From NCBI RefSeq assembly GCF_009737085.1, contig NZ_WOVL01000004.1, forward strand, positions 62,001-126,000: a DNA stretch of 64,000 nt. The letters are read 5' to 3'. The DNA comes from Paenibacillus sp. NEAU-GSW1. GTDB taxonomy: Bacteria > Bacillota > Bacilli > Paenibacillales > Paenibacillaceae. Positions 44,321 through 53,311 of the stretch are shown in pieces. Position numbers and translations under genes: made by a program. The stretch's first letter is position 1. Each line of letters starts with the position of its first letter. Below the pieces are notes generated by a model, which was not told the origin of the DNA, did no database searches, and saw only the letters and a list, made by a program, of their open reading frames with translations.

Positions 44321-46407
44321 TTACGCCATACTCCTTCCGCAACTTGACATACGCCGATAAGAATCAGGCCGAAGATCGCGCCCAATCCGAGTCCCAAGAA
44401 GACGCGGATAATGGAAATATAAAGCGGCGTATGAATGTGAGCGAACGTATCCACCATCGACAGCTGTCCAATCGAACCGACAATAACGAGCACCCATGCG
44501 GCACGGTAACGCAACGCAAGGAACAAGCCCGCCAAGAACAACGGATGCGACAGCAAAAATTCTTTGTTCCGCGGGCGAACCCCGAATGTCGATTCAAGGA
44601 ATGCGCGGAATTGCGGTTCAAATGGCAGTGTTGTTCCAGCATTGCCAGTCCGCGACAAATAGTACAAGCCTGCTGCGGCTAAAACAACGCCGGCAACGAC
44701 CATCAGCACGGTAATCGGCATATTAAGCAAGCGGCGAACCCGGCCAACCGGCGCCTCGCCTGTATACAGAAGAACGTAAATGGCCGTCAAGCCGATCGGC
44801 GCGAGGTGAAGCAGGCCGACTCCGCGGAATTGCTCCAGCACCAGACTGTACGTAATGTTGTTCAACAATCCGAACACCAGCGGAACCGCAGTTAGCGAGA
44901 TCAAAGCGGTAACGATGAACCATACGATCGCGAGCCACAGACGGCGGCCAAACGCCAGTCCGTCGAATATCCATTTAGCCCCTTCGCCATTTACCACCGT
45001 TGCCGAGCGCAGCGTCCAATCCGAGCCGCCGACAAAACGCATATTGCCAACCGTTCGGGAATAAACCCGGTTCATAACCCAGACGAGCGCAAGCGTCGGC
45101 GCCGCGATTGCCGCGCCAAGAGCCAATGCCTGCTCCATCATCGGTCCTTTCAGCACATACAGGCCGGCGCTGCCGACCAGGCCGAGCAAAAATACCGGAA
45201 TGAGCACGCCCGGCAAAAACGTATTGATCAGCAACGCGATCAACGCGACCGCGCCTGCGGCTACAACCATTTTCAGCGGTTTCGCATAGGAAGGACGCTC
45301 TACATCAAACGGTTGCGCAATGCCCGATGGGAACCCTGCATTCGTCAGCTTTTTCACAGCGCCTTCTTTGCCTACTTCGCCCATCATGGCCATGTACATA
45401 TTGTCGAGAGAATCCACGACAGCCGATTTCTCCATGCTCGATTGCGGCGAGCCGTTCAAGAAGAACATCCGGATATTGCGATCCTTCGCGGCCAATAAGA
45501 ACCGGTCGGCGATCGCATCAGGCGTCATGCCCATCGCATCGTTGTCCGATAGGGAATAGAGCCGAACAACATTATAATTTGTAATAAATGCTATTTTATT
45601 TATGCCGGCTTGAGGTTTTTTCAAATTTTCAATCGTCGCAACGCCCATGCCATACTTATTAAGCGTTTCAGCTAAAGAATTAATGCTTCTAAGCTCCGCT
45701 TGGTCGGTATAGCCCTTCACTTTGTCCCCGTCGAACAAAATGCGGGTTACGCCATATTTCTCCTTCATCTCTCCAAGCAGCTTGTCCATTGCTTCCTCAT
45801 CATAAGGAAGCACGCGATCCGAGAAGCGAAGCAAAACGTGAAAGCCTGCGCCGCGAATCGTTTCAAGCGTCATCGGATCGAAAGTAAGCGGCTTCAGCAC
45901 CGCATCCTGAATCGGCAGCTCCACAATCATGCCGTTTCGGCCATCGAACGACCAAGGACTATATACCGCTCCTACGCGATCATAAGCTGCACGAACGATC
46001 GGACCGATCTTTTCTTCCGATTCCGGGCTGGTGAACAAAATATAAGTGAAATTTTGCCCGGCTTTTTCCAGCTTGCCTTGCAATGCTGCCGCATCCTTGG
46101 AGCTGTAATAGTTCAGCCGCCCGGCCATTTGAAGCTCCCGTAGCGAGCTTTCATATAACGACATCGTCGTAATGCCGACATGCTGCATTTTAACTAGCTG
46201 TTCCTTGACGAACTCTTGCGGTCTCGCCTGCACCTCGGCGATCTCCAGCAAATCGCGGTAATCGAAAACGTATTCCACTTGCTTCGACGTCGATTCCATC
46301 GTCATTCGATTCAAGCCCAGCGGCAGTGCGGCAATTACGCCAATCAGCGTAATAATCCACAGCCACAGCCGCGCCTTCCGGTTCCAGTGCTGCCATCGTT
46401 GAAGCAC
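44284..46407 (-). CDS. DUF5693 polytopic membrane protein of the SCWP operon
   Basis: A 707-residue membrane protein. One N-terminal helix (about 14-33), then about 330 residues outside the membrane with alpha/beta character (including LFDGDKVKGYTDQAEL and FFLNGSPQSSMEKSAVVDSL), and about ten helices from 375 to 690. This matches the DUF5693 family, which recurs beside csaB in Paenibacillus-type genomes; no activity has been assigned. Its operon position suggests a role in SCWP modification, export or anchoring. GTG start with ACGGAGG upstream. It follows pgcA by 76 bases that hold a hairpin. Confidence 0.88.
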   Translation of the reverse strand: MLQRWQHWNRKARLWLWIITLIGVIAALPLGLNRMTMESTSKQVEYVFDYRDLLEIAEVQARPQEFVKEQLVKMQHVGITTMSLYESSLRELQMAGRLNYYSSKDAAALQGKLEKAGQNFTYILFTSPESEEKIGPIVRAAYDRVGAVYSPWSFDGRNGMIVELPIQDAVLKPLTFDPMTLETIRGAGFHVLLRFSDRVLPYDEEAMDKLLGEMKEKYGVTRILFDGDKVKGYTDQAELRSINSLAETLNKYGMGVATIENLKKPQAGINKIAFITNYNVVRLYSLSDNDAMGMTPDAIADRFLLAAKDRNIRMFFLNGSPQSSMEKSAVVDSLDNMYMAMMGEVGKEGAVKKLTNAGFPSGIAQPFDVERPSYAKPLKMVVAAGAVALIALLINTFLPGVLIPVFLLGLVGSAGLYVLKGPMMEQALALGAAIAAPTLALVWVMNRVYSRTVGNMRFVGGSDWTLRSATVVNGEGAKWIFDGLAFGRRLWLAIVWFIVTALISLTAVPLVFGLLNNITYSLVLEQFRGVGLLHLAPIGLTAIYVLLYTGEAPVGRVRRLLNMPITVLMVVAGVVLAAAGLYYLSRTGNAGTTLPFEPQFRAFLESTFGVRPRNKEFLLSHPLFLAGLFLALRYRAAWVLVIVGSIGQLSMVDTFAHIHTPLYISIIRVFLGLGLGAIFGLILIGVCQVAEGVWRKWSPAWKKKLAE

Positions 46408-46430
46408 GACAATCCTCCGTTCTTGTGTAA

Positions 46431-46459
46431 GCGGATATGCCTCAAGTTGACATATCCGC
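46431..46459 (-). other. Stem-loop between pgcA and the DUF5693 gene
   Basis: A 9-bp perfect stem (46431-46439 with 46451-46459) and 11-base loop. No U tract on the minus strand, so not a convincing terminator; may be a processing site that tunes expression between the two genes. Confidence 0.5.
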
Positions 46460-46483
46460 GATCAGTTCGTTATTTATTCAAAA

Positions 46484-48199
46484 TTACGCGTGGCTGTCTA
46501 CCCGTTCCATGACGGCAGAACGAAGCTGCGCGAGCGCTTCCCCCGCTTGCTCCGTCGATTGGCCGCGAACCGCAAAATAAACTTTAATTTTCGGTTCCGT
46601 GCCGGATGGACGCAAGCAGAACCAGGAGCCGTCGGCCAGCATGTATTTCAGCACATTCTCAGCGCGAAGGCCGTCGAGGCCCTGCAAGTAATCAAGCACG
46701 CGCTCAACCGCCACGCCGTTTACGTCCGTTGGCGGCGTATTGCGCCAGTCGTTCATAATGCCGGCGATTTTCTGAACGCCGTCAAGCCCTTTCAGCGTGC
46801 GCGACTCCAAGCCTTCCAAATAAACGCCATGCTCTTTATAAAGCTCAAGCAGTACGTCATACAGCGTTTTCCCTTGGCTGCTATAGTATGCCGCAGCCTC
46901 GCAAATCAATAACGAAGCGACAATTGCGTCTTTATCGCGAGCGTATGTGCCGGTCAAATAGCCATAGCTCTCTTCATAGCCGAACAGGAAAGAACGCTCG
47001 CCGGATTGCTCATAGGCGGTCATTTTTTCCCCGATATATTTAAAGCCTGTCAGCGTATTTTCAACTGCTGCGCCGAAGGAACGGGCAATGTCTGCGCCCA
47101 TCTCGCTCGTCACGATCGTTTTGATCACGACGCCGTTATCCGGCAATTGACCGCGTTCCTTCAACTGGCTAAGCACATAATGAACCATCAGCGCACCGGA
47201 TTGGTTGCCTGTCAGCACGACGTATTCGCCTTCGTTGTTTTTCACAACCGCGCCCATGCGGTCCGCATCCGGATCGGTGCCGATAATGATGTCCGCACCA
47301 ACATCCTGCGCCAGCTTGATTGCCAGCGTAAACGCTTCGCGCTCCTCCGGATTCGGCGATTTAACGGTCGAGAAATAACCGTCCGGCTGTTCTTGTTCAG
47401 CAACAATATGAACGTTATTGAAGCCCGCTTTGTTCAGAACGGCGCGAACCGGCAGATTGCCTGTGCCGTGGAGAGGCGTAAACACCACTTTAAACTGATC
47501 GCCCAAACCGCTTTTGAGCAACTCCGAATTCAAGCTCTGCGCAACAACAATATCGGTATATTGCTCGTCTGCCTCCTCGCCGAGCCATACGAGCAGCCCT
47601 TGTTGTTCCGCTTCCTCGCGGCTCATCCGCTTCACTTCATCAAAGCCGCTTACTTGCTGAATCGACGCAATGACTTGCTCTGCGTCCTCCGGAATAAGCT
47701 GGCATCCGTCAGCGCCGTATGCCTTGTAGCCATTATACTCCGGCGGGTTATGGCTCGCCGTAATGACAACGCCTGCAGACGCGCCGAGCGTACGCACCGC
47801 GAACGACAATTGCGGAGTCGGGCGCAGCGATTGGAACAAGTACGTTGTTACGCCGTTTGCCGCGAGCACGAGCGCCGAATCCAGAGCAAATTCCGGCGAG
47901 AGGTTGCGCGAGTCATGCGCAATGACAGCCGCAGGCGATTTGCCTTGCTGCTGCTGAAGCAGCCAGTTGGCCAGTCCTTGCGTCGCTTTTCCTACTGTAT
48001 ATGCATTAAGGCGGTTTGTACCCGCTCCCATGACGCCGCGCAAGCCGCCGGTGCCAAATTCGAGATCGCGGTAGAACCGGTCCGTAATTTCCTTCTCTTC
48101 GCCCGCCAGGCCGCGAAGCTCTTCCTTCGTCGCTTCGTCAATAAGCGGATCATTCAACCATGCGTTATAACGTGCTGCTACCGTTTCGTTTTGATTCAA
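46484..48199 (-). CDS. pgcA: Phosphoglucomutase/phosphomannomutase
   Basis: A 571-residue alpha-D-phosphohexomutase that interconverts hexose 1- and 6-phosphates, supplying nucleotide-sugar precursors for wall polymers and glycolipids. The phosphoserine loop TASHNP is at about residue 149, the Mg-binding loop GTDPDADRMG near 303-312 and the sugar-specificity loop GYEESYGYLTG near 405; the phosphate-binding RPSGTEPKIK is near the end. Start: AAAAGGAG abuts the ATG at 48208, whereas the TTG at 48199 sits nine bases from it, so I prefer TTG (family-like N terminus MNQNETVAARYNAWL). Confidence 0.93.
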   Translation of the reverse strand: MNQNETVAARYNAWLNDPLIDEATKEELRGLAGEEKEITDRFYRDLEFGTGGLRGVMGAGTNRLNAYTVGKATQGLANWLLQQQQGKSPAAVIAHDSRNLSPEFALDSALVLAANGVTTYLFQSLRPTPQLSFAVRTLGASAGVVITASHNPPEYNGYKAYGADGCQLIPEDAEQVIASIQQVSGFDEVKRMSREEAEQQGLLVWLGEEADEQYTDIVVAQSLNSELLKSGLGDQFKVVFTPLHGTGNLPVRAVLNKAGFNNVHIVAEQEQPDGYFSTVKSPNPEEREAFTLAIKLAQDVGADIIIGTDPDADRMGAVVKNNEGEYVVLTGNQSGALMVHYVLSQLKERGQLPDNGVVIKTIVTSEMGADIARSFGAAVENTLTGFKYIGEKMTAYEQSGERSFLFGYEESYGYLTGTYARDKDAIVASLLICEAAAYYSSQGKTLYDVLLELYKEHGVYLEGLESRTLKGLDGVQKIAGIMNDWRNTPPTDVNGVAVERVLDYLQGLDGLRAENVLKYMLADGSWFCLRPSGTEPKIKVYFAVRGQSTEQAGEALAQLRSAVMERVDSHA

Positions 48200-48240
48200 A
48201 CACTTCATCTCCTTTTAGAGGTAATCCAAATTTTACTTTA

Positions 48241-48672
48241 TTACTTGCGATCCTGCAGCGCAAACATAAGCTCGCCTTCCGCAACCACCTTGTCGCCGAC
48301 CTTAGCCGTCGCTTGCCCTTTGCCAATCATGCCTTTCAGGCGAGTAATCTCAACCGACAGCGTCAGTACGTCTCCCGGCGTCACTTGGCCGCGGAAGCGG
48401 AAGCCGTCAATGCCGGCAAAGAAACCGAGCTTGCCGCGATTCTCTTCTACCATAAGCATCGCTACCGAACCGACTTGCGCAAGAGCCTCTACGATCAGAA
48501 CGCCCGGCATTACCGGGTAGCCTGGAAAGTGTCCTACGAAATAAGGTTCGTTCATCGTTACATTTTTGACGCCTACGGCGCGAACGCCGGGCTCAACCTC
48601 AATAATGCGGTCAATGAGCAGGAACGGCGGACGGTGCGGAATAATTTCTTGAATTTCATTAATATCTAGCAT
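48241..48672 (-). CDS. fabZ: (3R)-hydroxyacyl-ACP dehydratase FabZ
   Basis: A 143-residue hotdog-fold enzyme of fatty acid elongation. Catalytic His and Glu are H48 and E62 ([21 protein letters not shown] region), with the substrate loop [13 protein letters not shown] at the N terminus. The ATG at 48672 follows AAAGGGG. The gene is beside flhO/flhP in B. subtilis too, with other genes inserted here. Upstream lie a 24-base near-perfect palindrome (48739-48762) and a larger hairpin. Confidence 0.97.
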   Translation of the reverse strand: MLDINEIQEIIPHRPPFLLIDRIIEVEPGVRAVGVKNVTMNEPYFVGHFPGYPVMPGVLIVEALAQVGSVAMLMVEENRGKLGFFAGIDGFRFRGQVTPGDVLTLSVEITRLKGMIGKGQATAKVGDKVVAEGELMFALQDRK

Positions 48673-48738
48673 GCAAAAAAGCCCCTTTCTCCGATTAGAA
48701 GGTATAAAATGGTCCATCCTGACTGAAACTATGCTTAT

Positions 48739-48762
48739 CCTTCGTAACTGCAGTTATGAAGG
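48739..48762. promoter_or_regulatory. Palindrome upstream of fabZ (possible operator)
   Basis: Arms CCTTCGTAACTG and CAGTTATGAAGG form a 24-base palindrome with one mismatch per arm, about 70 bases upstream of the fabZ start. It does not match the FapR box. Confidence 0.45.
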
Positions 48763-48774
48763 TTAAGATAAGGG

Positions 48775-48820
48775 GGCTTGGCTGATTAGACCTGAAGCGT
48801 CTTCAGCCAAGCCTCTTTTT
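48775..48820. terminator. Hairpin between the phosphatidyltransferase gene and fabZ
   Basis: An 11-bp stem (48775-48785 with 48803-48813). The T5 tract is on the plus-strand side; on the minus strand, the direction of the flanking genes, no U tract follows. Possibly a terminator for antisense RNA or a weak minus-strand one. Confidence 0.5.
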
Positions 48821-48824
48821 AGCT

Positions 48825-49364
48825 CTACAACGTTGCTGGCGGCTGCTGCTTAGGCAGCCCTTTTTTGTTCAATGCTTTGAACATCAATATGTACATAATC
48901 GACGTGATAAAGGAGAACGCGATTGCTCCCCACAAGTAAAGCTCGGCGAAAGGCGCCTTGAAGAAAACTAACATAATGCCAATATAGAACAGCACCGTCG
49001 TCAGCTTGCCCATCCAATTGGCAGGCACCGTTTGCTTTCCCCGAAAATGAAAAAACAACCCCCCTGCGATCATCCCTAAATCACGCAGAAAAATCGCCCC
49101 CGCCGCAGCCCATGACAAAAAATCGGCCGCCAGAAGCGATATGATGACTGTAATGAACATCAGCTTATCCGCAAGCGGATCAAGCATCATTCCAATTGCC
49201 GTCACCTGTCCGCTTCGCCTCGCGATGTATCCGTCCAGAACATCGGTTACTCCAGCCAATGCAACGACGAGAAACGCTGGAATCAGATGACCTTTGGCAA
49301 ATACGGCCACATAAAAAGGAATCATTACAAACCGCAATGATGTCAGTAAATTCGGCAGATTCAA
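48825..49364 (-). CDS. CDP-alcohol phosphatidyltransferase (PgsA-like)
   Basis: A 179-residue membrane enzyme with about five helices. The CDP-alcohol signature D-G-x2-A-R-x8-G-x3-D-x3-D is complete (DVLDGYIARRS, then GMMLDPLADK). It probably makes phosphatidylglycerophosphate or a cardiolipin-type lipid; the exact alcohol cannot be read from sequence, and bacilli usually have a separate pgsA elsewhere. I chose the TTG at 49364 because GAGGGG lies nine bases upstream and the resulting start (NLPNLLTSLRFVMIP) matches family N termini; the longer frame adds 20 unlikely residues. Confidence 0.88.
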   Translation of the reverse strand: MNLPNLLTSLRFVMIPFYVAVFAKGHLIPAFLVVALAGVTDVLDGYIARRSGQVTAIGMMLDPLADKLMFITVIISLLAADFLSWAAAGAIFLRDLGMIAGGLFFHFRGKQTVPANWMGKLTTVLFYIGIMLVFFKAPFAELYLWGAIAFSFITSIMYILMFKALNKKGLPKQQPPATL

Positions 49365-49532
49365 ACGCGCACGCCCCTCTACCTTGATCAAGGCCCTCTC
49401 TCGAGGTTCCCAATTATTATACAACTACCTTATAAAAAATAAAACTATGACCGTTCAAACCTTCATTTCGCATCCCTTTTAGCCGTTAAAAGTATAGAAG
49501 AAATATTTTACAACTGAAAGGACAGGGATGTA

Positions 49533-51740
49533 GTGAATCTATACTTGCAATCGAGAATGTCGCACAAAATAAGAAATGTCCGCAAATGGCTTGCGGCAAC
49601 TTTGGCCCTGACGCTTTTTATGACCGCAATTGCCGGAACCGCTGCTTATGCTGCAGAGGAAACGGTCACGAATATGCAATTTAGTTATGACTCTGCGGAT
49701 TACGATACCGCCTCTTCGTCGATTAAAGTATTTGTTGAAGACAACAAGGTTGAATTGCTCGTGTATGCAACGACATCGAGCTCCACGATACAGAAGGACG
49801 TAACAGCGGATACGACTTGGAAGTCCTCGAACACGGCTAACGTCAAAGTAGAGAAAGGCGTGCTTACTGGCGTTGGCCAAGGCTCCGCTACAATTAGCGC
49901 TACCTATAAAGGAACAACGATTTCGATTAAAGCAACATCCAGCTATGTTTACAGCTCCGTCACTCTAATGCAAAACGATGCAACGGCTGCTGCGACTAAA
50001 GACGTAGAGCTCGGCCAATCGTTAGAGTTCACGCTGAAAGGCGATTCAGAGGACATTACCGACGACGCCGTATGGTCGACCTCCAGCTCTTCCATCGCCA
50101 CTGTAGAGAATGGGGTTGTAACGCTGAAGGGCATTGGAACAGCAACCATTACCGCCAAACATAAAGGCAAATCGGACTCTATCGTCTTGAACGTAACGTC
50201 ACCCTATAAGTCGATTTCCATTTCTCCAGAAGAAACTCAGGAAATGAATATCGGATATGACGACTTGGAGCTTAACGCATCGGTCGAAAGCAAATCCGGC
50301 AGCTCTTCGCTTGACGTCACAGATGCAGCGGAATGGTCCAGCTCCAACACAAACATCGCAACCGTTGAAGACGGTGTTGTAACGGCCGTTGGCCCAGGCA
50401 CGGCAACGATTAACGTCTCCTACAAGGGCGTTAAATCATCGGTTCTCATTATCGTGCGCACCGCTTATCAAGCGATTAAGCTCACGCCGGAGAAAGAAAT
50501 TAATGTTCAACTTCAGGACGAGCCTGTGCAAATTCAGGCCAGCGTTCAGAACAATGATTCTACCTCGGATATTATTACTACGGACAGCGACGCGGTATGG
50601 ACATCTTCCAATCCGGTTGCCGCTACCGTTTCAAAAGGTCTTATTACGCCAAAAGCAGTGGGCGAAACGAAAATTTCCGTTGCCTATAAAGGCCTTACGC
50701 GCAGCATTACCGTAAACGTCTATCCGACCGTAAGCTCAATTTCAGTTGAAGAAGATGAGCTGGAAGGCTTTATCGGCAGCAGCGAAGACTTGCCTGAAGT
50801 TATCGGCAAAACGTTCGCCGGCGACAATGTCGATGTGTCAAAGCTGATAAAATGGACATCCAGCAATGAAACGATCGCCGTCATCGAAGATGGCAAATGG
50901 ACGGCCAAAGCGCTCGGGACAGCGACGCTCAAAGGCGTTGTGAAGGACAAACTGGTGGAAGTGAAGCTTACCGTTCATAAGAAGCCGGTTAAGCTTGTAT
51001 CGACTAATAAGGATATCAGCGCGATTATCGGCAAGGAACTGCCCTACCCGGCTATTACCGCTATTAATGAAGACGGCGAAGAGGAGGATGTTTCTGCCCA
51101 CGTAACTTGGTCAAGCTCGTCCGACAACCTTGTGCTCAAGAAAGATACGTTCAAAGGAATCGAAGCTTCCACCGTTAAACTGACCGCTCAATATTTGAAC
51201 AAAAGCGTGTTGGTGTCCGTTAAGATCGAGGAAGAGATTGTGAAAATCACAGTCGAACCAGAGAAGATTCAGCTATACCCAGGAAGCTCTAAATCGGTTA
51301 AAGTTAAAGGCTATTACAAGAGCGGCAAGACGGTGTCGTTAACAACTAAAATGAACTGGCAGGTATCCAATACCAATCTCGCTACCATGAAAAGCAGCAG
51401 CTCCGTCAAAGCGCTTCAAGTTGGATCCGGCAAATTGACAGGCTCTTACCAAGGCATCGCGGTTACTATTAGTATCGTCGTTTCTCCAAAGCTGAAATCG
51501 CTTGTGCTTTCGGATAAATCGTTGACCCTCGCCGCAGGACAATCATATTCCGTTAAGCTTACCGCCAACTACACAACTGGCGAGCCGGTTGACGCAACGG
51601 AAAGCGCCGTGTGGACGACTTCCAAGTCCAGCGTAGCCACAGTGAAGGACGGTAAAATAACGGCAGTCGGCAAAGGCAGCGCCACAATAAAAGCAAGCTT
51701 CGCCGGTAAAACGGTGACAATCCGCGTAAAAGTGAAATAG
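49533..51740 (+). CDS. Secreted protein with eight bacterial Ig-like (BIG2) repeats
   Basis: A 735-residue exported protein. Signal peptide with basic start and hydrophobic core (about 16-42, ending AAYA), then eight BIG2 domains of about 85 residues, each with a W-x-S-S-N-x-x-x-A-T-V-x-x-G-x-(L/V)-x-x-x-x-G-x-(A/G)-T-I pattern (for example VWSTSSSSIATVENGVVTLK). No SLH or sortase motif, so retention on the cell is not evident. Start GTG at 49533 with AGGG five bases upstream; an ATG eight codons later is possible. Likely a wall- or matrix-binding adhesive protein. One of only two plus-strand genes in the window. Confidence 0.88.
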   Translation: MNLYLQSRMSHKIRNVRKWLAATLALTLFMTAIAGTAAYAAEETVTNMQFSYDSADYDTASSSIKVFVEDNKVELLVYATTSSSTIQKDVTADTTWKSSNTANVKVEKGVLTGVGQGSATISATYKGTTISIKATSSYVYSSVTLMQNDATAAATKDVELGQSLEFTLKGDSEDITDDAVWSTSSSSIATVENGVVTLKGIGTATITAKHKGKSDSIVLNVTSPYKSISISPEETQEMNIGYDDLELNASVESKSGSSSLDVTDAAEWSSSNTNIATVEDGVVTAVGPGTATINVSYKGVKSSVLIIVRTAYQAIKLTPEKEINVQLQDEPVQIQASVQNNDSTSDIITTDSDAVWTSSNPVAATVSKGLITPKAVGETKISVAYKGLTRSITVNVYPTVSSISVEEDELEGFIGSSEDLPEVIGKTFAGDNVDVSKLIKWTSSNETIAVIEDGKWTAKALGTATLKGVVKDKLVEVKLTVHKKPVKLVSTNKDISAIIGKELPYPAITAINEDGEEEDVSAHVTWSSSSDNLVLKKDTFKGIEASTVKLTAQYLNKSVLVSVKIEEEIVKITVEPEKIQLYPGSSKSVKVKGYYKSGKTVSLTTKMNWQVSNTNLATMKSSSSVKALQVGSGKLTGSYQGIAVTISIVVSPKLKSLVLSDKSLTLAAGQSYSVKLTANYTTGEPVDATESAVWTTSKSSVATVKDGKITAVGKGSATIKASFAGKTVTIRVKVK

Positions 51741-51753
51741 CAGATGAACAAAT

Positions 51754-51800
51754 AAGGTACTGTTCCTTCCGATCGCTCGGGTGAAACAGTACCTTTTGCT
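51754..51800. terminator. Bidirectional terminator
   Basis: An 11-bp stem (51754-51764 with 51785-51795) with T-rich sequence on both sides; serves the plus-strand Ig-repeat gene and the convergent EamA gene, whose stop codon is at its edge. Confidence 0.85.
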
Positions 51801-52711
51801 TATTTTCCAATAACTCTTATATGGCTTGCTTTCGTCCTTGCATTTACAAGCAAAATGCTGGAAACGATAAGCGCCATTCCAATGAGCAGGTTCAACGTGA
51901 TATGCTCATTCAGGAACACGACACTGCAGATGATGGAGACGACTGGTATTAGAAAGGTGAACGAACCGACCTTAGAGGCTTCTCCTGAGCCTAGTAGTTT
52001 GAAATAGACCAGCCAGCCGAGCGCGATGACGAATATAGAAATAAACAACGTGTCGAGAAGAAATGCCTCTGTCCATCGGATATCCGACCAGCTCTCCACA
52101 GCCGAGCCGTAAACCGTCATAACGATGCCGCCGATTAAAATTTGCATAGCCGTCATCCATAGCATGTCCACCTTTGCAGCCTGCCGCTTGATATAGACTG
52201 TTCCAAGCGCCCAGCTCAGCGCGGTTGCCAGGGCAAGCAGAATGCCAATGAAGGAGATGCCTCCCTCCAATCCGCCGATGCTCATCGCAGCCACTCCCGA
52301 GAAACCGATCAGCAGACCGAACATTTTGCGCGCGTACATCTTCTCGCCCAACCATAGCCATGCAAACAATCCGAGAAGCACCGGCTGAAGGAACACGATG
52401 GCCGAGAACAATCCCGCAGGCATATATTGCAGGCCGACGGTTTGGAAGCCGTAATAGAATACGATGCTTAAGAAGGCTGATGCCAAATAATACGGCCAAG
52501 TTTCCCGAAGCCGAAGCTTCCTCCAGCGCGGCAGCGCGATAACGGCCAACAGCGTTCCGCCAATCAGCGTTCGAATACCGGCGAATATAAGCGGGGGCGA
52601 GAATTTCAGCGCATATTTGGACAAGGGCCAGTTAATCCCCCATATCAAAATGAGAAAGGATAAATAGAATATCGTCTGCTTGCGAGATCGCGCAGCCTCA
52701 GATTCTGTCAC
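51800..52711 (-). CDS. EamA-family (DMT) transporter
   Basis: A 303-residue membrane protein with ten helices arranged as two EamA repeats (ILIWGINWPLSKYALKF in the first, WALGTVYIKRQAAKVD opening the second). Members of this drug/metabolite transporter family export amino acids, nucleobases or other small compounds; substrate not predictable. The start is the GTG at 52711 with AAGGAGGTG upstream; the longer frame adds 13 residues. Convergent to the Ig-repeat gene and sharing its terminator. Confidence 0.93.
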   Translation of the reverse strand: MTESEAARSRKQTIFYLSFLILIWGINWPLSKYALKFSPPLIFAGIRTLIGGTLLAVIALPRWRKLRLRETWPYYLASAFLSIVFYYGFQTVGLQYMPAGLFSAIVFLQPVLLGLFAWLWLGEKMYARKMFGLLIGFSGVAAMSIGGLEGGISFIGILLALATALSWALGTVYIKRQAAKVDMLWMTAMQILIGGIVMTVYGSAVESWSDIRWTEAFLLDTLFISIFVIALGWLVYFKLLGSGEASKVGSFTFLIPVVSIICSVVFLNEHITLNLLIGMALIVSSILLVNARTKASHIRVIGK

Positions 52712-52777
52712 AAAAACACCTCCTTGTTGATCGGTCTTTCGCTCTTGCACTGCCGATCAGCCGCTTCTGGCTATCTA

Positions 52778-52850
52778 TAACGGAAGTTTCTTCCGTTATT
52801 TCTGCGAATCGCCCGGCTATCGGCATTTTAGCGGAACTTTGTTCCGCTAT
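52778..52850. repeat. Two 22-nt palindromic modules 51 bases apart
   Basis: Modules start at 52778 (TAACGG...CCGTTAT) and 52829 (TAGCGG...CCGCTAT); each is a 9-bp stem with a short loop and fits the TAACGG-N9-CC-N-TTA pattern of the 125-bp arrays at 13588 and 19089. Confidence 0.85.
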
Positions 52851-52925
52851 ATCGCTCCTCCGCCGCGTCGCGCTCCGCTCGGCCAGGCGTCCTTAAAATT
52901 GGACGCCCTGAAAACGACAGACGAA

Positions 52926-52970
52926 AGGCGCAAGCCTGGTTCGTTGCTGCGAACGAACGGCTTTGCGCCT
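52926..52970 (-). terminator. Probable terminator of the epuA-like gene
   Basis: An 11-bp GC-rich stem (52926-52936 with 52959-52970, one bulge); minus-strand RNA then reads UUUCGUCUGUC. Confidence 0.6.
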
Positions 52971-52979
52971 CAATTAATG

Positions 52980-53297
52980 CTACGTGTCCGAGAACACGAG
53001 ATCATACATATGCTGCCAAGTGCTCCACTTGAACACTTCATCGCCCGGCTGTTTGCCCAGTACCGTATATCCAACATACAGTCCTGCGACAAGCATAATG
53101 AGCATAATAAATGGAACTATACTCTTACGCAAAAGCCAAAACATTATCCTTACGCCTAGCGGGCGCTGCTTGTGCGATTCTTCCTCCTCAGAAGACTCGG
53201 TCACATGCTCCTTCGCTTGCTGCGATTGGCTTACCCGGCTCTCCTGATTTGCAGAAGCTCTGCGCGAAAGCTCCGTCCGTTCTTCGGCCATACTCAT
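52980..53297 (-). CDS. EpuA-like small membrane protein (RNA polymerase beta-subunit annotation family)
   Basis: A 105-residue protein: a charged, Glu/Ser/Arg-rich N-terminal half (about 1-48) followed by one membrane helix (IVPFIMLIMLVAGLYVGYTV) and a short tail ending W-Q-H-M-Y-D-L-V-F. This matches PF11772 (EpuA), whose members are often mislabelled as RNA polymerase beta subunits and lie after flhP. Function unknown. Several ATGs cluster at the start (53306, 53303, 53297, 53291); I chose 53297 because AGGA lies about eight bases upstream. It follows flhP by 14 bases counting from 53312, so they overlap operonically. Confidence 0.8.
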   Translation of the reverse strand: MSMAEERTELSRRASANQESRVSQSQQAKEHVTESSEEEESHKQRPLGVRIMFWLLRKSIVPFIMLIMLVAGLYVGYTVLGKQPGDEVFKWSTWQHMYDLVFSDT

Positions 53298-53311
53298 AAC
53301 CATCATCCTAT

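Noticed and set aside
47006..48520. 504-residue frame antisense to pgcA and fabZ
   Set aside because: Spans two clear genes on the other strand; no ribosome site.
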